64,000 nt of DNA from Streptomyces xiamenensis (GCF_000993785.3 NZ_CP009922.3:2294001-2358000), one strand, 5' to 3'; counted from the first letter of the stretch, positions 43,282 through 54,150 are shown. Program-made: numbers and translations. Notes: generated by a model from the sequence alone, not told the origin.

Positions 43282-45199
43282 GTGACCAGCCAGGTCGATC
43301 AGGTCGATCCGTCCGGCCAGGAGCGCGGCAGCGCTGACGCCAAGGAAGTGAAGCGCCTGGACCGGGTGATCATCCGCTTCGCGGGCGACTCCGGCGATGG
43401 TATGCAGCTGACGGGCGACCGTTTCACCTCCGAGACGGCTTCCTTCGGGAACGACCTGTCCACGCTGCCGAACTTTCCCGCCGAGATCCGCGCCCCCGCC
43501 GGGACCCTCCCCGGGGTGTCCTCGTTCCAGGTGCATTTCGCCGATCACGACATCCTCACCCCGGGCGATGCCCCGAATGTCCTGGTGGCGATGAATCCGG
43601 CGGCGCTCAAGGCCAATATCGCGGACGTGCCGCGCGGCGCCGAGATCATCGTCAACACCGACGAATTCGGCGGCCGGGCGATGCTCAAGGTCGGCTACGA
43701 CAGCAATCCGCTGGAGGACGGTTCCCTGGAGGGCTACAGCGTCCACCAGGTGCCGCTGACGACCCTGACGGTCGAGGCGCTCAAGGGCTTCGAGCTGACC
43801 CGCAAGGAAGCCGGCCGCTCCAAGAACATGTTCGCGCTCGGGCTGCTGTCGTGGATGTACCACCGGCCGACCGAGGGCACCGAGGCGTTCCTGCGGGCGA
43901 AGTTCGCCAAGCGCCCGGAGATCGCCGAGGCCAACATCACGGCGTTCCGCGCCGGCTGGAACTTCGGCGAGACCACCGAGGACTTCGCGGTCTCCTACGA
44001 GGTCGCCCCGGCCACCTCCGCGTTCCCGGCCGGCACGTACCGCAACATCTCCGGCAACCTGGCGCTGTCGTACGGCCTGATCGCCGCCGCCCAGCAGTCC
44101 GAACTGCCGCTGTACCTGGGCTCGTACCCGATCACCCCGGCCTCGGACATCCTGCACGAGCTGAGCCGCCACAAGAACTTCGGCATCCGTACCTTCCAGG
44201 CGGAGGACGAGATCGCCGGCATCGGCGCGGCGCTGGGCGCGGCCTTCGGCGGGGCGCTGGGCGTCACCACCACCTCGGGCCCCGGGGTGGCGCTGAAGGC
44301 GGAGACGATCGGCCTGGCCGTCTCGCTCGAACTGCCGCTGCTGATCGTGGACATCCAGCGCGGCGGCCCCTCCACCGGGCTGCCCACCAAGACCGAGCAG
44401 GCGGACCTGCTCCAGGCGATGTACGGGCGCAACGGCGAGGCCCCGGTGCCGATCGTGGCCCCGGCGACCCCGGCCGACTGCTTCACGGCGGCGCTGGACG
44501 CGGCGCGGATCGCGCTGACGTACCGCACGCCGGTCTTCCTGCTCTCCGACGGCTACCTGGCCAACGGCTCCGAGCCGTGGCGGGTCCCGGAGGTCTCCGA
44601 ACTGCCCGACCTGCGGGTGTCGTTCGCCACCGGGCCGAACCACACGCTGGAGGACGGCAACGAGGTCTTCTGGCCGTACAAGCGTGACCCCCAGACGCTG
44701 GCGCGCCCGTGGGCGATCCCCGGCACGCCGGGGCTCGAACACCGCATCGGCGGCATCGAGAAGCAGGACGGCACGGGCAACATCTCGTACTCGCCGAGCA
44801 ACCACGAGTTCATGGTGCGCACCCGGCAGGCGAAGGTCGACGGGATCGACGTCCCGCTGCTGGAGGTCGACGACCCGGGCGCGGACGCGCGGACGCTGGT
44901 GCTGGGCTGGGGTTCGACGTACGGGCCGATCACGGCCGCCGTACGGCGCATCCGCCGCGCGGGCGGCACGGTGGCGCAGGCGCACCTGCGGAACCTGAAC
45001 CCGTTCCCGGCGAACCTGGGCCAGGTGCTGGCCGGCTACGACCGGGTGGTCGTCCCGGAGATGAACCTGGGCCAGCTGGCCTCGCTGCTGCGCGCCCGGT
45101 ATCTGGTCGATGTCGAGTCCATCACGCAGGTGACGGGGCTGCCGTTCAAGGCGGAGCAGCTCGCGAACGCCATCCAGGACGCCGAAAGGGGCCCCTCCG

Positions 45200-45210
<11 letters not shown>
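43282..45210 (+). CDS. korA: 2-oxoacid:ferredoxin oxidoreductase alpha subunit
   Basis: A 642-residue protein fusing the gamma domain (residues about 25-215: RVIIRFAGDSGDGMQLTGDR) to the alpha domain (SYPITPASDILHELS near 290; GVALKAETIGLAVSLELPLL). This is the two-subunit KorA layout of aerobic actinobacteria, which oxidises 2-oxoglutarate to succinyl-CoA with ferredoxin as acceptor. GTG at 43282. Overlaps korB by 11 bp. Confidence 0.95.
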
Positions 45211-46285
<1,075 letters not shown>

Positions 46286-46307
46286 TCTCCACCCCATCCG
46301 TCAACCC

Positions 46308-46345
46308 GACAATCTCCCGCTCGCACGTTCGAGTGGGAGATTGTC
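46308..46345 (+). terminator. Rho-independent terminator of korAB
   Basis: gacaatctccc and gggagattgtc are perfect 11-bp arms around a 16-base loop, followed by gttttt. It is one of the few terminators in the window with a clear T-run. Confidence 0.9.
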
Positions 46346-46400
46346 GTTTTTGGCGCGTACGCTGGATTCGTCGGCGAGGATCTGGCTCATGGGAGCAGTG

Positions 46401-46985
46401 ATGAATGTCGAGCACGAGCCCGAGTACGACTGGCCGCGCCCTCCGGTGGGCGGCTACACCGCCGACGACCTGGACCGGCTGCCGAATCTGCCTCCCCACA
46501 CGGAGCTGATCGACGGGAGCCTTGTCATGATGAGTCCGCAGACCGCCTTCCACTCCAGGGCCATGCGACTTCTGGAGAACGAGCTTCTGCGGCTGGCCCC
46601 CGAAGGGCTGGAGATCTTCCGGGAGATGACCGTCACCCTGGGCAAGCGGGACCGCCCGGAGCCGGATGTCATGGCGGTGAAGGCGACCGCCTACACCGGC
46701 CCCGAACAGACCTCGTTCCTGCCCGAGGACGTGGTGCTGGCCATTGAGGTCGTCTCGGCCGATTCCCTGAAGCGGGACCGCGAGGTGAAGCCCAGGAAGT
46801 ACGCCGCGGCGGGCATTCCGCACTTCTGGCGGGTGGAGCACGACAAGAAGTCGGGCCGGACCGCTGTCTATGTCTATGAGGTCGACCCGGCGACCAGGGC
46901 GTACCTGCTCACCGGCATCCACCACGATCAGCTCAAGCTGGGCGTGCCGTTCGCGATCGACATCGATCTCTCGCACCTGGCGTAA
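46401..46985 (+). CDS. Uma2-family putative restriction endonuclease-like protein
   Basis: A 194-residue PD-(D/E)xK-fold protein: PEPDVMAV holds the Asp, VLAIEVVSADS the Glu, and REVKPRKYAAAGIPHFWRVE the Lys. The family is highly expanded in Streptomyces and its role is unknown. I chose ATG 46401 with GGGAG six bases upstream; an in-frame start at 46341 would lie inside the korAB terminator. Confidence 0.88.
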   Translation: MNVEHEPEYDWPRPPVGGYTADDLDRLPNLPPHTELIDGSLVMMSPQTAFHSRAMRLLENELLRLAPEGLEIFREMTVTLGKRDRPEPDVMAVKATAYTGPEQTSFLPEDVVLAIEVVSADSLKRDREVKPRKYAAAGIPHFWRVEHDKKSGRTAVYVYEVDPATRAYLLTGIHHDQLKLGVPFAIDIDLSHLA

Positions 46986-47080
46986 CCAACGCGACAGGAC
47001 CAATAGCTCCGAACGGGAATGACAACGGCCCACCCAGGCGCTACCTTCTTGCAGGTTGACAGCATCACAAGGAGGCAGCG

Positions 47081-48031
47081 GTGGGTTCAGGGGCGGGCGG
47101 CGGCCGGGCCGGAATGGCGTTCGGGTTCGCGGCCTTCGGCATGTGGGGGCTGCTGCCGTTGTACTGGCGGCTGCTGGAGGACCTCGGGGCCTTCGAGATC
47201 CTGGCCCACCGCATCGTGTGGTCGCTGCCGACGGTGCTGATCATCCTCGCGGTCGTCCGCAGCTGGGCCTGGATACCCCAGCTGCTGCGGCAGCCCAAGC
47301 GCCTGGCGATGGTGGCCCTGTCCGCCTCGCTGATCTCGGTCAACTGGGGCCTGTTCATCTGGGCCATCGCCAATGACCGGGTCCTGGAATCCTCCCTCGG
47401 CTACTTCATCAACCCGCTGCTGTCCATCGCCGCCGGCGTGCTGCTGCTGGGCGAACGGCTGCGCCGCCTCCAGTGGGTGGCGGTCGGCATCGGCATGACC
47501 TCCGTACTGGTGATGTCCCTCGCCTACGGCCAGGTGCCGTGGATCGCGCTGACGCTCAGCCTCTCCTTCGCCGCCTACGGCCTGGTGAAGAAGCAGACCG
47601 GCCTGGACGGGGTGCAGGGCTTCAGCGCCGACACCGCCTTCCAGTTCCTGCCCGCCATCGGCTACCTCGTCTACCTCACCGCGCGCGGTGACTCCGGCTT
47701 CACCGCCGACGGTCCGGGACAGGCCCTGCTGCTGGTCGCCAGCGGGGTGGCCACCGCCCTGCCGCTGATCTTCTTCGGCGCCGCCGCCGTCCGGCTGCCG
47801 CTGTCCACCGTCGGACTGATGCAGTACATCGCGCCCACCATGATGTTCCTGCTCGGCCTCACCGTCTTCCAGGAGGAGATGCCGCCCGAGCGCTGGGCCG
47901 GCTTCCTGCTGATCTGGGCCGCGCTGTGCGTCCTGACGGTCGACGCGCTGCGCACCGCCCGCCGCACCCGCCGTACGGTGGCAGCCCACACCCCCGCACC
48001 GGCCGAGACCGCCGCGCCCGTTCCCCGCTAA
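47081..48031 (+). CDS. rarD: EamA-family transporter RarD
   Basis: A 316-residue, ten-TM DMT-superfamily protein. RAGMAFGFAAFGMWGLLPLY, EILAHRIVWSLPTVLI and SSLGYFINPLLSIAAGVLLL are RarD signatures. GTG at 47081 preceded by AAGGAGG. It lies 10 bp before the phosphotransferase gene. The substrate is unknown. Confidence 0.93.
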   Translation: MGSGAGGGRAGMAFGFAAFGMWGLLPLYWRLLEDLGAFEILAHRIVWSLPTVLIILAVVRSWAWIPQLLRQPKRLAMVALSASLISVNWGLFIWAIANDRVLESSLGYFINPLLSIAAGVLLLGERLRRLQWVAVGIGMTSVLVMSLAYGQVPWIALTLSLSFAAYGLVKKQTGLDGVQGFSADTAFQFLPAIGYLVYLTARGDSGFTADGPGQALLLVASGVATALPLIFFGAAAVRLPLSTVGLMQYIAPTMMFLLGLTVFQEEMPPERWAGFLLIWAALCVLTVDALRTARRTRRTVAAHTPAPAETAAPVPR

Positions 48032-48041
48032 TCTGCGGGCC

Positions 48042-48947
48042 ATGCGGAAACGCACCAGGCAGTGGGTGGAACGTCATCTGGCGGACGGCGAACGGGTCGA
48101 GGCGGTGGCGCCGCTGGCCGGCGGCTGGACTTCCGAGATCCGCCGGCTGACCACCACCGCGGGGCGCGGCCTGGTGCTGCGCACCTTCACCGACGCGTTC
48201 TTCCTGCGGCACGCGGAGGGGCTGCTCACCCGGGAGGCGAACGTCCTGCGGCTGCTGGCCGGTACGGACATCCCGGCCGCCCGGCTGCTGGGGGTGGACG
48301 CGACGGCCGAGCACTGCGCGTACCCCTCGCTGCTGATGACGCTGCTGCCCGGCTCCGTCCGGGTCACCGACGAGGGCGCGCAGACCCGCGCCGCCGTACT
48401 GGCCGGCCAGCTGGCCCGCATCCACCGGCTCCCGGTCGCCGCGGCGGACCGGCCGCGCACGTACCAGCCGTGGACCACCCCCGCCCGGGTGCGCCGCCCC
48501 GAGCGCACCGGCCGCCCCGGCCTGTGGGAACACGCGATCGCGGCCATCGACCGCGAACCGCCGCCGCACCGGGCGCTGTTCCTGCACCGGGACTTCCACC
48601 CGGGCAATGTGCTCCTCGACGGGGACACCGTCAGCGGCGTCGTCGACTGGGTGGAGACCTCCTGGGGCCCGGCCGACCTGGACGTGGCGCACTGCGCCAC
48701 CGCCCTGGCCCTGCTGCACGGCCCGGCGGCGGGCCTGGCGTTCCCCGGCCACTACGAGCGGGCCGGCGGCGCCCTGTCCGCCGACGCGGCGGACCGCCGC
48801 TACTGGCGGCTGCTGGACGCGCTGGCGTACGCGCCGGACGCGGAGAAGGTCGCCACCCCCTGGCGCACCCTGGGCCGCACCGACCTCACCCCTTCCCTCC
48901 TCCAGGCCCGGCTGGAGGACTATCTGGACGGCCTGCTCTCCCGCTAG
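48042..48947 (+). CDS. Aminoglycoside-phosphotransferase-fold kinase
   Basis: A 301-residue APH-family protein. The catalytic loop reads FLHRDFHPGNVLLDG (about 184-198), with metal-binding Asp in VVDWVETSWGPADLD. The N-lobe has LVLRTFTDAF and EANVLRLL. It phosphorylates an unknown small molecule; sequence alone does not make it a resistance gene. Probably in one transcript with rarD. Confidence 0.9.
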   Translation: MRKRTRQWVERHLADGERVEAVAPLAGGWTSEIRRLTTTAGRGLVLRTFTDAFFLRHAEGLLTREANVLRLLAGTDIPAARLLGVDATAEHCAYPSLLMTLLPGSVRVTDEGAQTRAAVLAGQLARIHRLPVAAADRPRTYQPWTTPARVRRPERTGRPGLWEHAIAAIDREPPPHRALFLHRDFHPGNVLLDGDTVSGVVDWVETSWGPADLDVAHCATALALLHGPAAGLAFPGHYERAGGALSADAADRRYWRLLDALAYAPDAEKVATPWRTLGRTDLTPSLLQARLEDYLDGLLSR

Positions 48948-49020
48948 ACCGTCATGGGCATGTCCGGGCCCCGCACCGGGCATCCCCCTCTCGGACACTG
49001 ACCAGAGAGGTGGGCGAGCC

Positions 49021-49194
49021 ATGACACAGCGCGCTCCGGTGGGGCGCCCGGGGCGGGGGCCCGGGCGGGGGTTCGACGCGAGCGCGGACGAGGTGCACTG
49101 GACGCACGCCGTGTGCGGACGAGCCCTCGCGCCGCCCGAGCCGGGGCACCCACTGCCCGACGAGGAGACACCGTCGGCCGGAGCAGCCGGCTGA
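49021..49194 (+). CDS. Small hypothetical protein, 57 residues
   Basis: ATG 49021 follows the purine-rich gaggtgggcgag. The product is Gly/Arg/Pro-rich at the N-terminus and contains DEVHWTHAVCGRALAPPEPG. Composition is ordinary for a GC-rich random frame, so the coding call rests on the ribosome-binding site and on the lack of any other gene in 48.95-49.28 kb. Confidence 0.35.
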   Translation: MTQRAPVGRPGRGPGRGFDASADEVHWTHAVCGRALAPPEPGHPLPDEETPSAGAAG

Positions 49195-49284
49195 CGGCCC
49201 CGGGACAGCACCGGGGTCCGGGAGGCGGACGGAGGCGGGGGCCGGAAGCTCTCGGGGACAGTCCTGCGACCGCCGCCGTGGCCG

Positions 49285-49887
49285 TTACTCGCCGCTCTGC
49301 CGGGCACGGTGGGCCCGGACCTTGTGCCGGTTGCCGCAGTTCTCCATCGCGCACCAGCGGCGCCGTCCGGGCCGTGAGGTGTCCACGTACATCAGCGCGC
49401 AGTTGTCTCCCGAACAGATCCGGATCCGGTCCGCGTAGGGGCCGGTGAGGACCGCTATCGCGTCCCGGGCGACCGTCGAGAGCACCTGCGCGCCCGTGGC
49501 CGGTGCCGCCCAGCCCGCCGCGCCGTCCTGGCCGATCACCGGGACCAGCGGCGGACGCGCCGCCGCCGCGTTCAGGGTGGCGAGGTCGGCGTCGGCGGGC
49601 CCCTCCCCCGCGACCCGGGCGAGCCCGATGCGCCACAGCGCGTCCCGCAGGGCCCGGGCGGCCGGTACGTCCTCGGCGCCGATCTCCGGCTCCGGAGTGG
49701 GGTCGAGGCGGCTCTGGCCCACCCAGCGGCGCAGGTCCTCGGGGGTGTGCAGCACTTCGTAGCGCGCCATCCAGTCCGGCCCGCCGGTGGGCAGCAGCTC
49801 GAAGCCCAGTGCCCCGGGGTCGAACCGGTAGGACAGTCCGGAACCCGAGCGCAGCGGAATCCCGTGGTGAGTTGCCGTGCCAGCCAT
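49285..49887 (-). CDS. CGNR zinc-finger regulator (ABATE domain)
   Basis: A 200-residue protein. The C-terminal zinc finger reads CSGDNCALMYVDTSRPGRRR then WCAMENCGNRHKVRAHRARQ; the N-terminal ABATE domain (about 25-150) is thought to bind a ligand. These proteins are usually repressors of an adjacent gene. Start ATG 49887 lies 21 bp from the divergent VOC gene and inside an inverted repeat. Confidence 0.93.
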   Translation of the reverse strand: MAGTATHHGIPLRSGSGLSYRFDPGALGFELLPTGGPDWMARYEVLHTPEDLRRWVGQSRLDPTPEPEIGAEDVPAARALRDALWRIGLARVAGEGPADADLATLNAAAARPPLVPVIGQDGAAGWAAPATGAQVLSTVARDAIAVLTGPYADRIRICSGDNCALMYVDTSRPGRRRWCAMENCGNRHKVRAHRARQSGE

Positions 49888-49911
49888 GTAACCAGTATAA
49901 CGAGTTACATG
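49885..49911. promoter_or_regulatory. Inverted repeat covering both start codons of the CGNR/VOC pair
   Basis: CATGTAAC (49885-49892) and GTTACATG (49904-49911) flank an 11-base spacer containing overlapping divergent -10 boxes: TATAAC (49896-49901) for the plus strand and TATACT (49899-49894) for the minus strand. Each lies 6-7 bases before an ATG, so both mRNAs are probably leaderless. A TTGCCG at 49872-49877, 18 bases upstream of TATAAC, could be the plus-strand -35. Confidence 0.65.
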
Positions 49912-50385
49912 ACCGCAGCAGCGACACCCGCGCTCCACTGGAAACTCGTCGTCGACACGGCCGACGCCCACCGTCTGGCCGACTTCTGGGCGGGCGCGCT
50001 CGGCTACACCGTCGAGGACCACAGCACCCTCATCGACGGCCTGCTGGCCGCCGGGCACATCGACGAGGACGCACTCACCGAGCATCACGGCCGCCATGTC
50101 TGGGCCGCCTTCGCCGCCGTCCGGCACCCCGACGAGCCGTACGACCCGGCGACGGGCATCGGCCGGGGCCACCGCATCCTGTTCCAGAACGTGCCCGAAG
50201 GCAGTGCGCACAGCGGCAAGAACCGGCTGCACATCGACGTCCACGGTGAGCGCGGCCACCTCACCGAACTCGTCGAGCGCCTCGAAACCCTGGGCGCCAC
50301 CCGCGTCCGTGAGGTCGACCAGGGCATGGCCGGCCACTGGTGGGTCATGGCCGATCCCGAGGGCAACGTCTTCTGCGCCGCCTGA
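49909..50385 (+). CDS. VOC-superfamily (glyoxalase/dioxygenase-like) protein
   Basis: A 158-residue protein: LHWKLVVDTADAHRLADFWA at the start, HRILFQNVPEG and KNRLHIDVHG in the middle, WVMADPEGNVFCAA at the end. The His and Glu positions of the VOC metal site appear in the N- and C-terminal halves. Divergent from the CGNR regulator and probably controlled by it. Substrate unknown. Confidence 0.92.
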   Translation: MTAAATPALHWKLVVDTADAHRLADFWAGALGYTVEDHSTLIDGLLAAGHIDEDALTEHHGRHVWAAFAAVRHPDEPYDPATGIGRGHRILFQNVPEGSAHSGKNRLHIDVHGERGHLTELVERLETLGATRVREVDQGMAGHWWVMADPEGNVFCAA

Positions 50386-50442
50386 CCCGCCCAGCCCGCC
50401 AGGGCCGCCAGGGCCGGGCCAGCTGCCCCCGCGCGTCATTGC

Positions 50443-50465
50443 CCGGCCCGGCCGCCCCGGGCCGG
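50443..50465. terminator. Terminator between convergent VOC and LolA-like genes
   Basis: ccggcccgg and ccgggccgg are perfect 9-bp arms with a 5-base loop, placed between two convergent stop codons. Confidence 0.6.
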
Positions 50466-50479
50466 ACCGCCCCGGCCCG

Positions 50480-51358
50480 TCAGTGGACCGGCAGCTCCGC
50501 CAGGAAGTCCGGCACCGCGTCCGGCAGCAGCCCGGGGAGCGGATCACCGGCCGCTATGTCCACCACCGTCGCGTCCCGCGGCGGGGTGAAGTCGAAGCTG
50601 CCGCCCGACGGCTGCCCGTAGGTGATCTGGGAGAACGCCAGGTCCACCAGCGGCCCGTCGGGGCCCACCATCGTCACCGCCAGCGGCACCCCCGTCTCCG
50701 CGTCCACCGAGATCCGCGCCGACTCCACCGAGCCGCCCGCCTCGTCCCTCGGCTCCACCAGCAGCTGATAGGCACTGCGCCCCGCCACTCGCGCCGTGCC
50801 GTCCACCGAGACGTCGGCGACCTCACCGGCCCGCTCCAGCAGTTGCTCCACCGCCGCCTGCGGGGTCACCTGCGGCGCCATCCCCAGCTCGTCCGCCCCC
50901 GGCTCCCCGCGCTCCGCGTCCAGCGGAACCTCGGCCCGGTAGGCGATGTTGCTGTCGCTGTCGTACGCCCAGACCTCCTGGCCGCGGTGGATCAGCGCGA
51001 AGCGGTCCGAGGTGCCCTCCACCAGCGCCAGCCGCTGCCGGTCCGGGCCGTCCACGGCGATCCGCAGCGTGCTGGTGCCGCCCGCCAGATCCGCGAGCCG
51101 CCCCGCGGGGCCGTCCAGGCCACGGGCCAGCTCCGCCACCCCCGAGAACCCCAGATCGGCCTGGACCCGTACCGTGCCGGACAGTTGCGTCGTGTCGGAC
51201 TCCGCGATCCGCACCAGCAGTTCTTCGGCCGAGACGTCGGGCAGGTCCGGTGCCCCGTCACTGGCGATCGCCGGCCACACACCCGCCCCGATCGCGGCGG
51301 CTCCCACCACCACGGCCACCGGCAGTCCCACCCGGCGGATGCGCGCGTTCAGTCCCAT
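50480..51358 (-). CDS. LolA/LppX-fold exported protein (RseB-like)
   Basis: A 292-residue protein with an N-terminal signal or anchor (RRVGLPVAVVVGAAAIGAGV) and no lipobox Cys. The exported part alternates short strands typical of the LolA/LppX/RseB half-barrel: SGTVRVQADLGF, TLRIAVDGPDRQRL, DRFALIHRGQEVWAYDS and SYQ-like VAGRSAYQLLVEPRD. This family binds lipid or lipoprotein chains outside the membrane; Streptomyces members are often annotated as outer-membrane lipoprotein carrier-like or sigma-E regulatory proteins. Confidence 0.82.
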   Translation of the reverse strand: MGLNARIRRVGLPVAVVVGAAAIGAGVWPAIASDGAPDLPDVSAEELLVRIAESDTTQLSGTVRVQADLGFSGVAELARGLDGPAGRLADLAGGTSTLRIAVDGPDRQRLALVEGTSDRFALIHRGQEVWAYDSDSNIAYRAEVPLDAERGEPGADELGMAPQVTPQAAVEQLLERAGEVADVSVDGTARVAGRSAYQLLVEPRDEAGGSVESARISVDAETGVPLAVTMVGPDGPLVDLAFSQITYGQPSGGSFDFTPPRDATVVDIAAGDPLPGLLPDAVPDFLAELPVH

Positions 51359-51556
51359 GTCACTCTCATCCCCATCTGTCCGCGAACGGCCTTCGATCCC
51401 CCGTCACCCCAAGCAATCTCAATTGCACCAGCCGGATGGCCTTTCGACATCCTTCGCCGGGAGGCTCCCGTCTCCTCCCCGCGGAGTAGACCGCCCGGCC
51501 CGCGGAGTACGAAACCCGTAAGGGTTTCTCCCCACGGGGGTCTCCGGGACACGCGG

Positions 51557-51600
51557 ACATGAGGAAGGGGCGGTGCGCAGGCACCGCCCCTTCCTCATGT
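51557..51600. terminator. Perfect 20-bp-arm terminator
   Basis: The arms acatgaggaaggggcggtgc and gcaccgccccttcctcatgt pair completely around gcag. It follows the polyprenyl synthase stop on the minus strand and is the longest perfect hairpin seen in the window. Confidence 0.85.
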
Positions 51601-51616
51601 CACCGCCGCGACGGCC

Positions 51617-52627
51617 CTACCGCGTGCGGTCCGCGACCAGATCGCACAGCGCGGCCATCGACGCCTTCGCCGGCCCGTCGGGCAGCGGCGCCAGGCATCT
51701 TCGCGCCTCGTCCGCGAACCGCAGCGTGTCGCGTTTCGCCGCCTCCAGCGCCGGGTGCGCCCGCAGCCCGGCCAGCGCCTCCGCCAGCCGCGCGTCGTCG
51801 CTCAGGTCACCGGCGATCAGCTCGCACAGCCGCCGGTCCTGCGCCGCACCGCCCTGCTCGGCCATCTCCCGCAGCCGCAGCACGGGCATCGTCGGCACGC
51901 CCTCGCGCAGATCGGTGCCCGGTGTCTTCCCCGACTCGCCCCCGTCGCTGGCGATGTCGAGCACATCGTCCGCCAGCTGGAAGGCGACCCCGATCCGTTC
52001 ACCGAACTGCGTGACCACGTCCACCACGTCCTCGTCGGCGCCGGACATCATCGCCCCGAAGCGCCCGGCCACCGCGATCAGCGACCCGGTCTTCCCGGCG
52101 ATCACATCCAGGTAGTGGGCCACCGGGTCCTCGCCCTTGCCGGGCCCCGCCGTCTCCTGCAACTGCCCCGTCACCAGGCGCTCGAACGCCTCGGCCTGGA
52201 TCCTGACCGCCGCGGGACCCAGGTCGGCCACCATCGTGGACGCCCGGGAGAAGAGGAAGTCCCCGGTCAGCACCGCCACCGAGTTGTCCCAGCGGGCGTT
52301 GGCGCTGGGCACCCCGCGCCGTACCTCCGCCTCGTCCATGATGTCGTCGTGGTACAGCGTCGCCAGATGCGTCAGCTCCACCACGACCGCGGCCGGCACG
52401 ACCCCCGGCGCGTACGGATCCCCGAACCGCGCGGCAAGCATCACCAGCAGCGGCCGGAAGCGCTTGCCCCCGGCCCGGACCAGATGCTGGGCGGCCTCCG
52501 TGATGAAGGGGACATCGCTCTTCGTGGCCTCTATCAGACCCGCCTCGACAGCCGCCAGACCGGCCTGGACGTCCACTTCCAGAGCCTGGTCCCGCACGCT
52601 CACCCCGAACGGACCTACGACGGTCAC
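51617..52627 (-). CDS. Polyprenyl diphosphate synthase
   Basis: A 336-residue all-helical prenyltransferase. The first Asp-rich motif is YHDDIMDEAEVRRG, the second is FQLADDVLDIASDG, and GGKRFRPLL binds the allylic diphosphate. Long-chain type, likely making the C40-C45 tail of menaquinone, the quinone used by the complex I operon 3 kb away. GTG at 52627 with caggagaacg upstream. Confidence 0.94.
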   Translation of the reverse strand: MTVVGPFGVSVRDQALEVDVQAGLAAVEAGLIEATKSDVPFITEAAQHLVRAGGKRFRPLLVMLAARFGDPYAPGVVPAAVVVELTHLATLYHDDIMDEAEVRRGVPSANARWDNSVAVLTGDFLFSRASTMVADLGPAAVRIQAEAFERLVTGQLQETAGPGKGEDPVAHYLDVIAGKTGSLIAVAGRFGAMMSGADEDVVDVVTQFGERIGVAFQLADDVLDIASDGGESGKTPGTDLREGVPTMPVLRLREMAEQGGAAQDRRLCELIAGDLSDDARLAEALAGLRAHPALEAAKRDTLRFADEARRCLAPLPDGPAKASMAALCDLVADRTR

Positions 52628-52785
52628 GAGCGTTCTCCTGTCTCCGTTGCCATGTCCCTGGGCAGCGTAGCCGGTCACCAAAGGATCACCACGGGCACAT
52701 CCCCATCAGCGGCGCGTACCCGTCAAGCGACCCGGCATACGCTGTCCCCGCCCCGTAACCGACGACCTCGAAGGCGAGGCACCGC

Positions 52786-54099
52786 ATGGCCGTCACTCCC
52801 CAGGATCTCTTCGGTCTCGACAACTTGCCGTACGGAGTGTTCAGCACGCCCGGCTCCCCCGGTGGCCCGGACACCCCCGGCGCCCCGGGCGATCCCACCC
52901 GGCGCCGGATCGGAGTCCGGTACGGCGACCACGTCCTGGACGCCGGCGCGGCCGCCCGCGCCCTCGGCTCACCCCACACCCCGCTGCTCCAGGCCCCCTC
53001 CCTGGGCCCGCTGCTGGCCGCCGGACGGCCGGTGTGGCAGTCCGTACGCGCCGCCCTGCGCGACTGGCTCGGCAACCCGGCGCACCGGGAAACCGTTTCC
53101 CCGCTGCTTCTCCCCCTCCACCCGGCCGCTGAATCCCCTGCCCCGGTCTTCCACCTCCCCTTCGAGGTGGCCGATTACGTCGACTTCTACGCCAGCGAAC
53201 ACCACGCCGCCAACGTCGGCCGGATGTTCCGCCCGGACGGCGAGCCGCTCACCCCGAACTGGAAGCATCTGCCGATCGGTTACCACGGCCGCGCCGGCAC
53301 CGTCGTGGTCTCCGGCACGCCGGTGGTCCGCCCCTCGGGCCAGCGCAGGCCGCCGGGCGCCGATGCCCCCGACTTCGGGCCCAGCCGCCGCCTGGACATC
53401 GAGGCGGAGGTCGGTTTCGTCGTCGGCGCCCCCTCGACGCCGGGCGAGCCGGTGCCCCGGTCCGCCTTCCGCGACCACGTCTTCGGCGTGGCACTGCTCA
53501 ACGACTGGTCCGCGCGCGACATCCAGGCCTGGGAGTACGTGCCGCTGGGCCCGTTCCTCGGCAAGTCCTTCGCGACCTCGCTCTCGCCCTGGATCACGCC
53601 GCTGGAGGCCCTGGAGCACGCCGCGGTGGCCCCGCCGCCGCGCAGCCACCCGCTGCTGCCGTACCTGGACGACACGGGCCCGGGCGCCGAGCCGCAGGGG
53701 TACGACCTGCGGCTGTCGGTCCACCTGAACGGCGAACTCATCAGCGAGCCGCCGTTCTCGTCCATGTACTGGACGGCCGCCCAGCAGCTGGCCCATCTCA
53801 CGGCGAACGGCGCGAGCCTGCGCACCGGTGACCTGTTCGCCTCCGGCACCGTCTCGGGACCGGAGCCGGGCGAGCGGGGCTCGTTGCTCGAACTGACCTG
53901 GAGCGGCACGGAGCCGCTGCGGCTGCCGGCCGGGGCCGGGGGCGAGCGCACCTTCCTGGCGGACGGCGACGAGGTGACGCTGAGCGCCTGGGCGCCGGGG
54001 CCCGGGGGCAGCCGGATCGGCCTGGGCGAGGTGACCGGCCGGATCGAGCCGACCCGGGGAGCACCGCCCGCCGCCGCCCCGGACGGCGGCGGCGCGTAG
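52786..54099 (+). CDS. fahA: Fumarylacetoacetase
   Basis: A 437-residue FAH enzyme, the last step of tyrosine/homogentisate degradation. Active-site stretches: ADYVDFYASEHHAANVGRMF, LPIGYHGRAGTVV (catalytic His), LDIEAEVGFVVG and FGVALLNDWSARDIQAWEYV (metal ligands). The start is ATG 52786. It is a single gene closed by a strong hairpin. Confidence 0.96.
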   Translation: MAVTPQDLFGLDNLPYGVFSTPGSPGGPDTPGAPGDPTRRRIGVRYGDHVLDAGAAARALGSPHTPLLQAPSLGPLLAAGRPVWQSVRAALRDWLGNPAHRETVSPLLLPLHPAAESPAPVFHLPFEVADYVDFYASEHHAANVGRMFRPDGEPLTPNWKHLPIGYHGRAGTVVVSGTPVVRPSGQRRPPGADAPDFGPSRRLDIEAEVGFVVGAPSTPGEPVPRSAFRDHVFGVALLNDWSARDIQAWEYVPLGPFLGKSFATSLSPWITPLEALEHAAVAPPPRSHPLLPYLDDTGPGAEPQGYDLRLSVHLNGELISEPPFSSMYWTAAQQLAHLTANGASLRTGDLFASGTVSGPEPGERGSLLELTWSGTEPLRLPAGAGGERTFLADGDEVTLSAWAPGPGGSRIGLGEVTGRIEPTRGAPPAAAPDGGGA

Positions 54100-54113
54100 C
54101 GGACCCGGTCGTA

Positions 54114-54150
54114 CGTCGTGCGTCCGGCCCGGCGGGCCGGACGCACGACG
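54114..54150 (+). terminator. Terminator of the fumarylacetoacetase gene
   Basis: cgtcgtgcgtccggccc and gggccggacgcacgacg are perfect 17-bp arms with a 3-base loop, 14 bp after the stop codon. Confidence 0.88.

Noticed and set aside
48042..48947. An aminoglycoside resistance gene
   Set aside because: Only the general APH fold is supported; the sequence gives no reason to name an antibiotic substrate.
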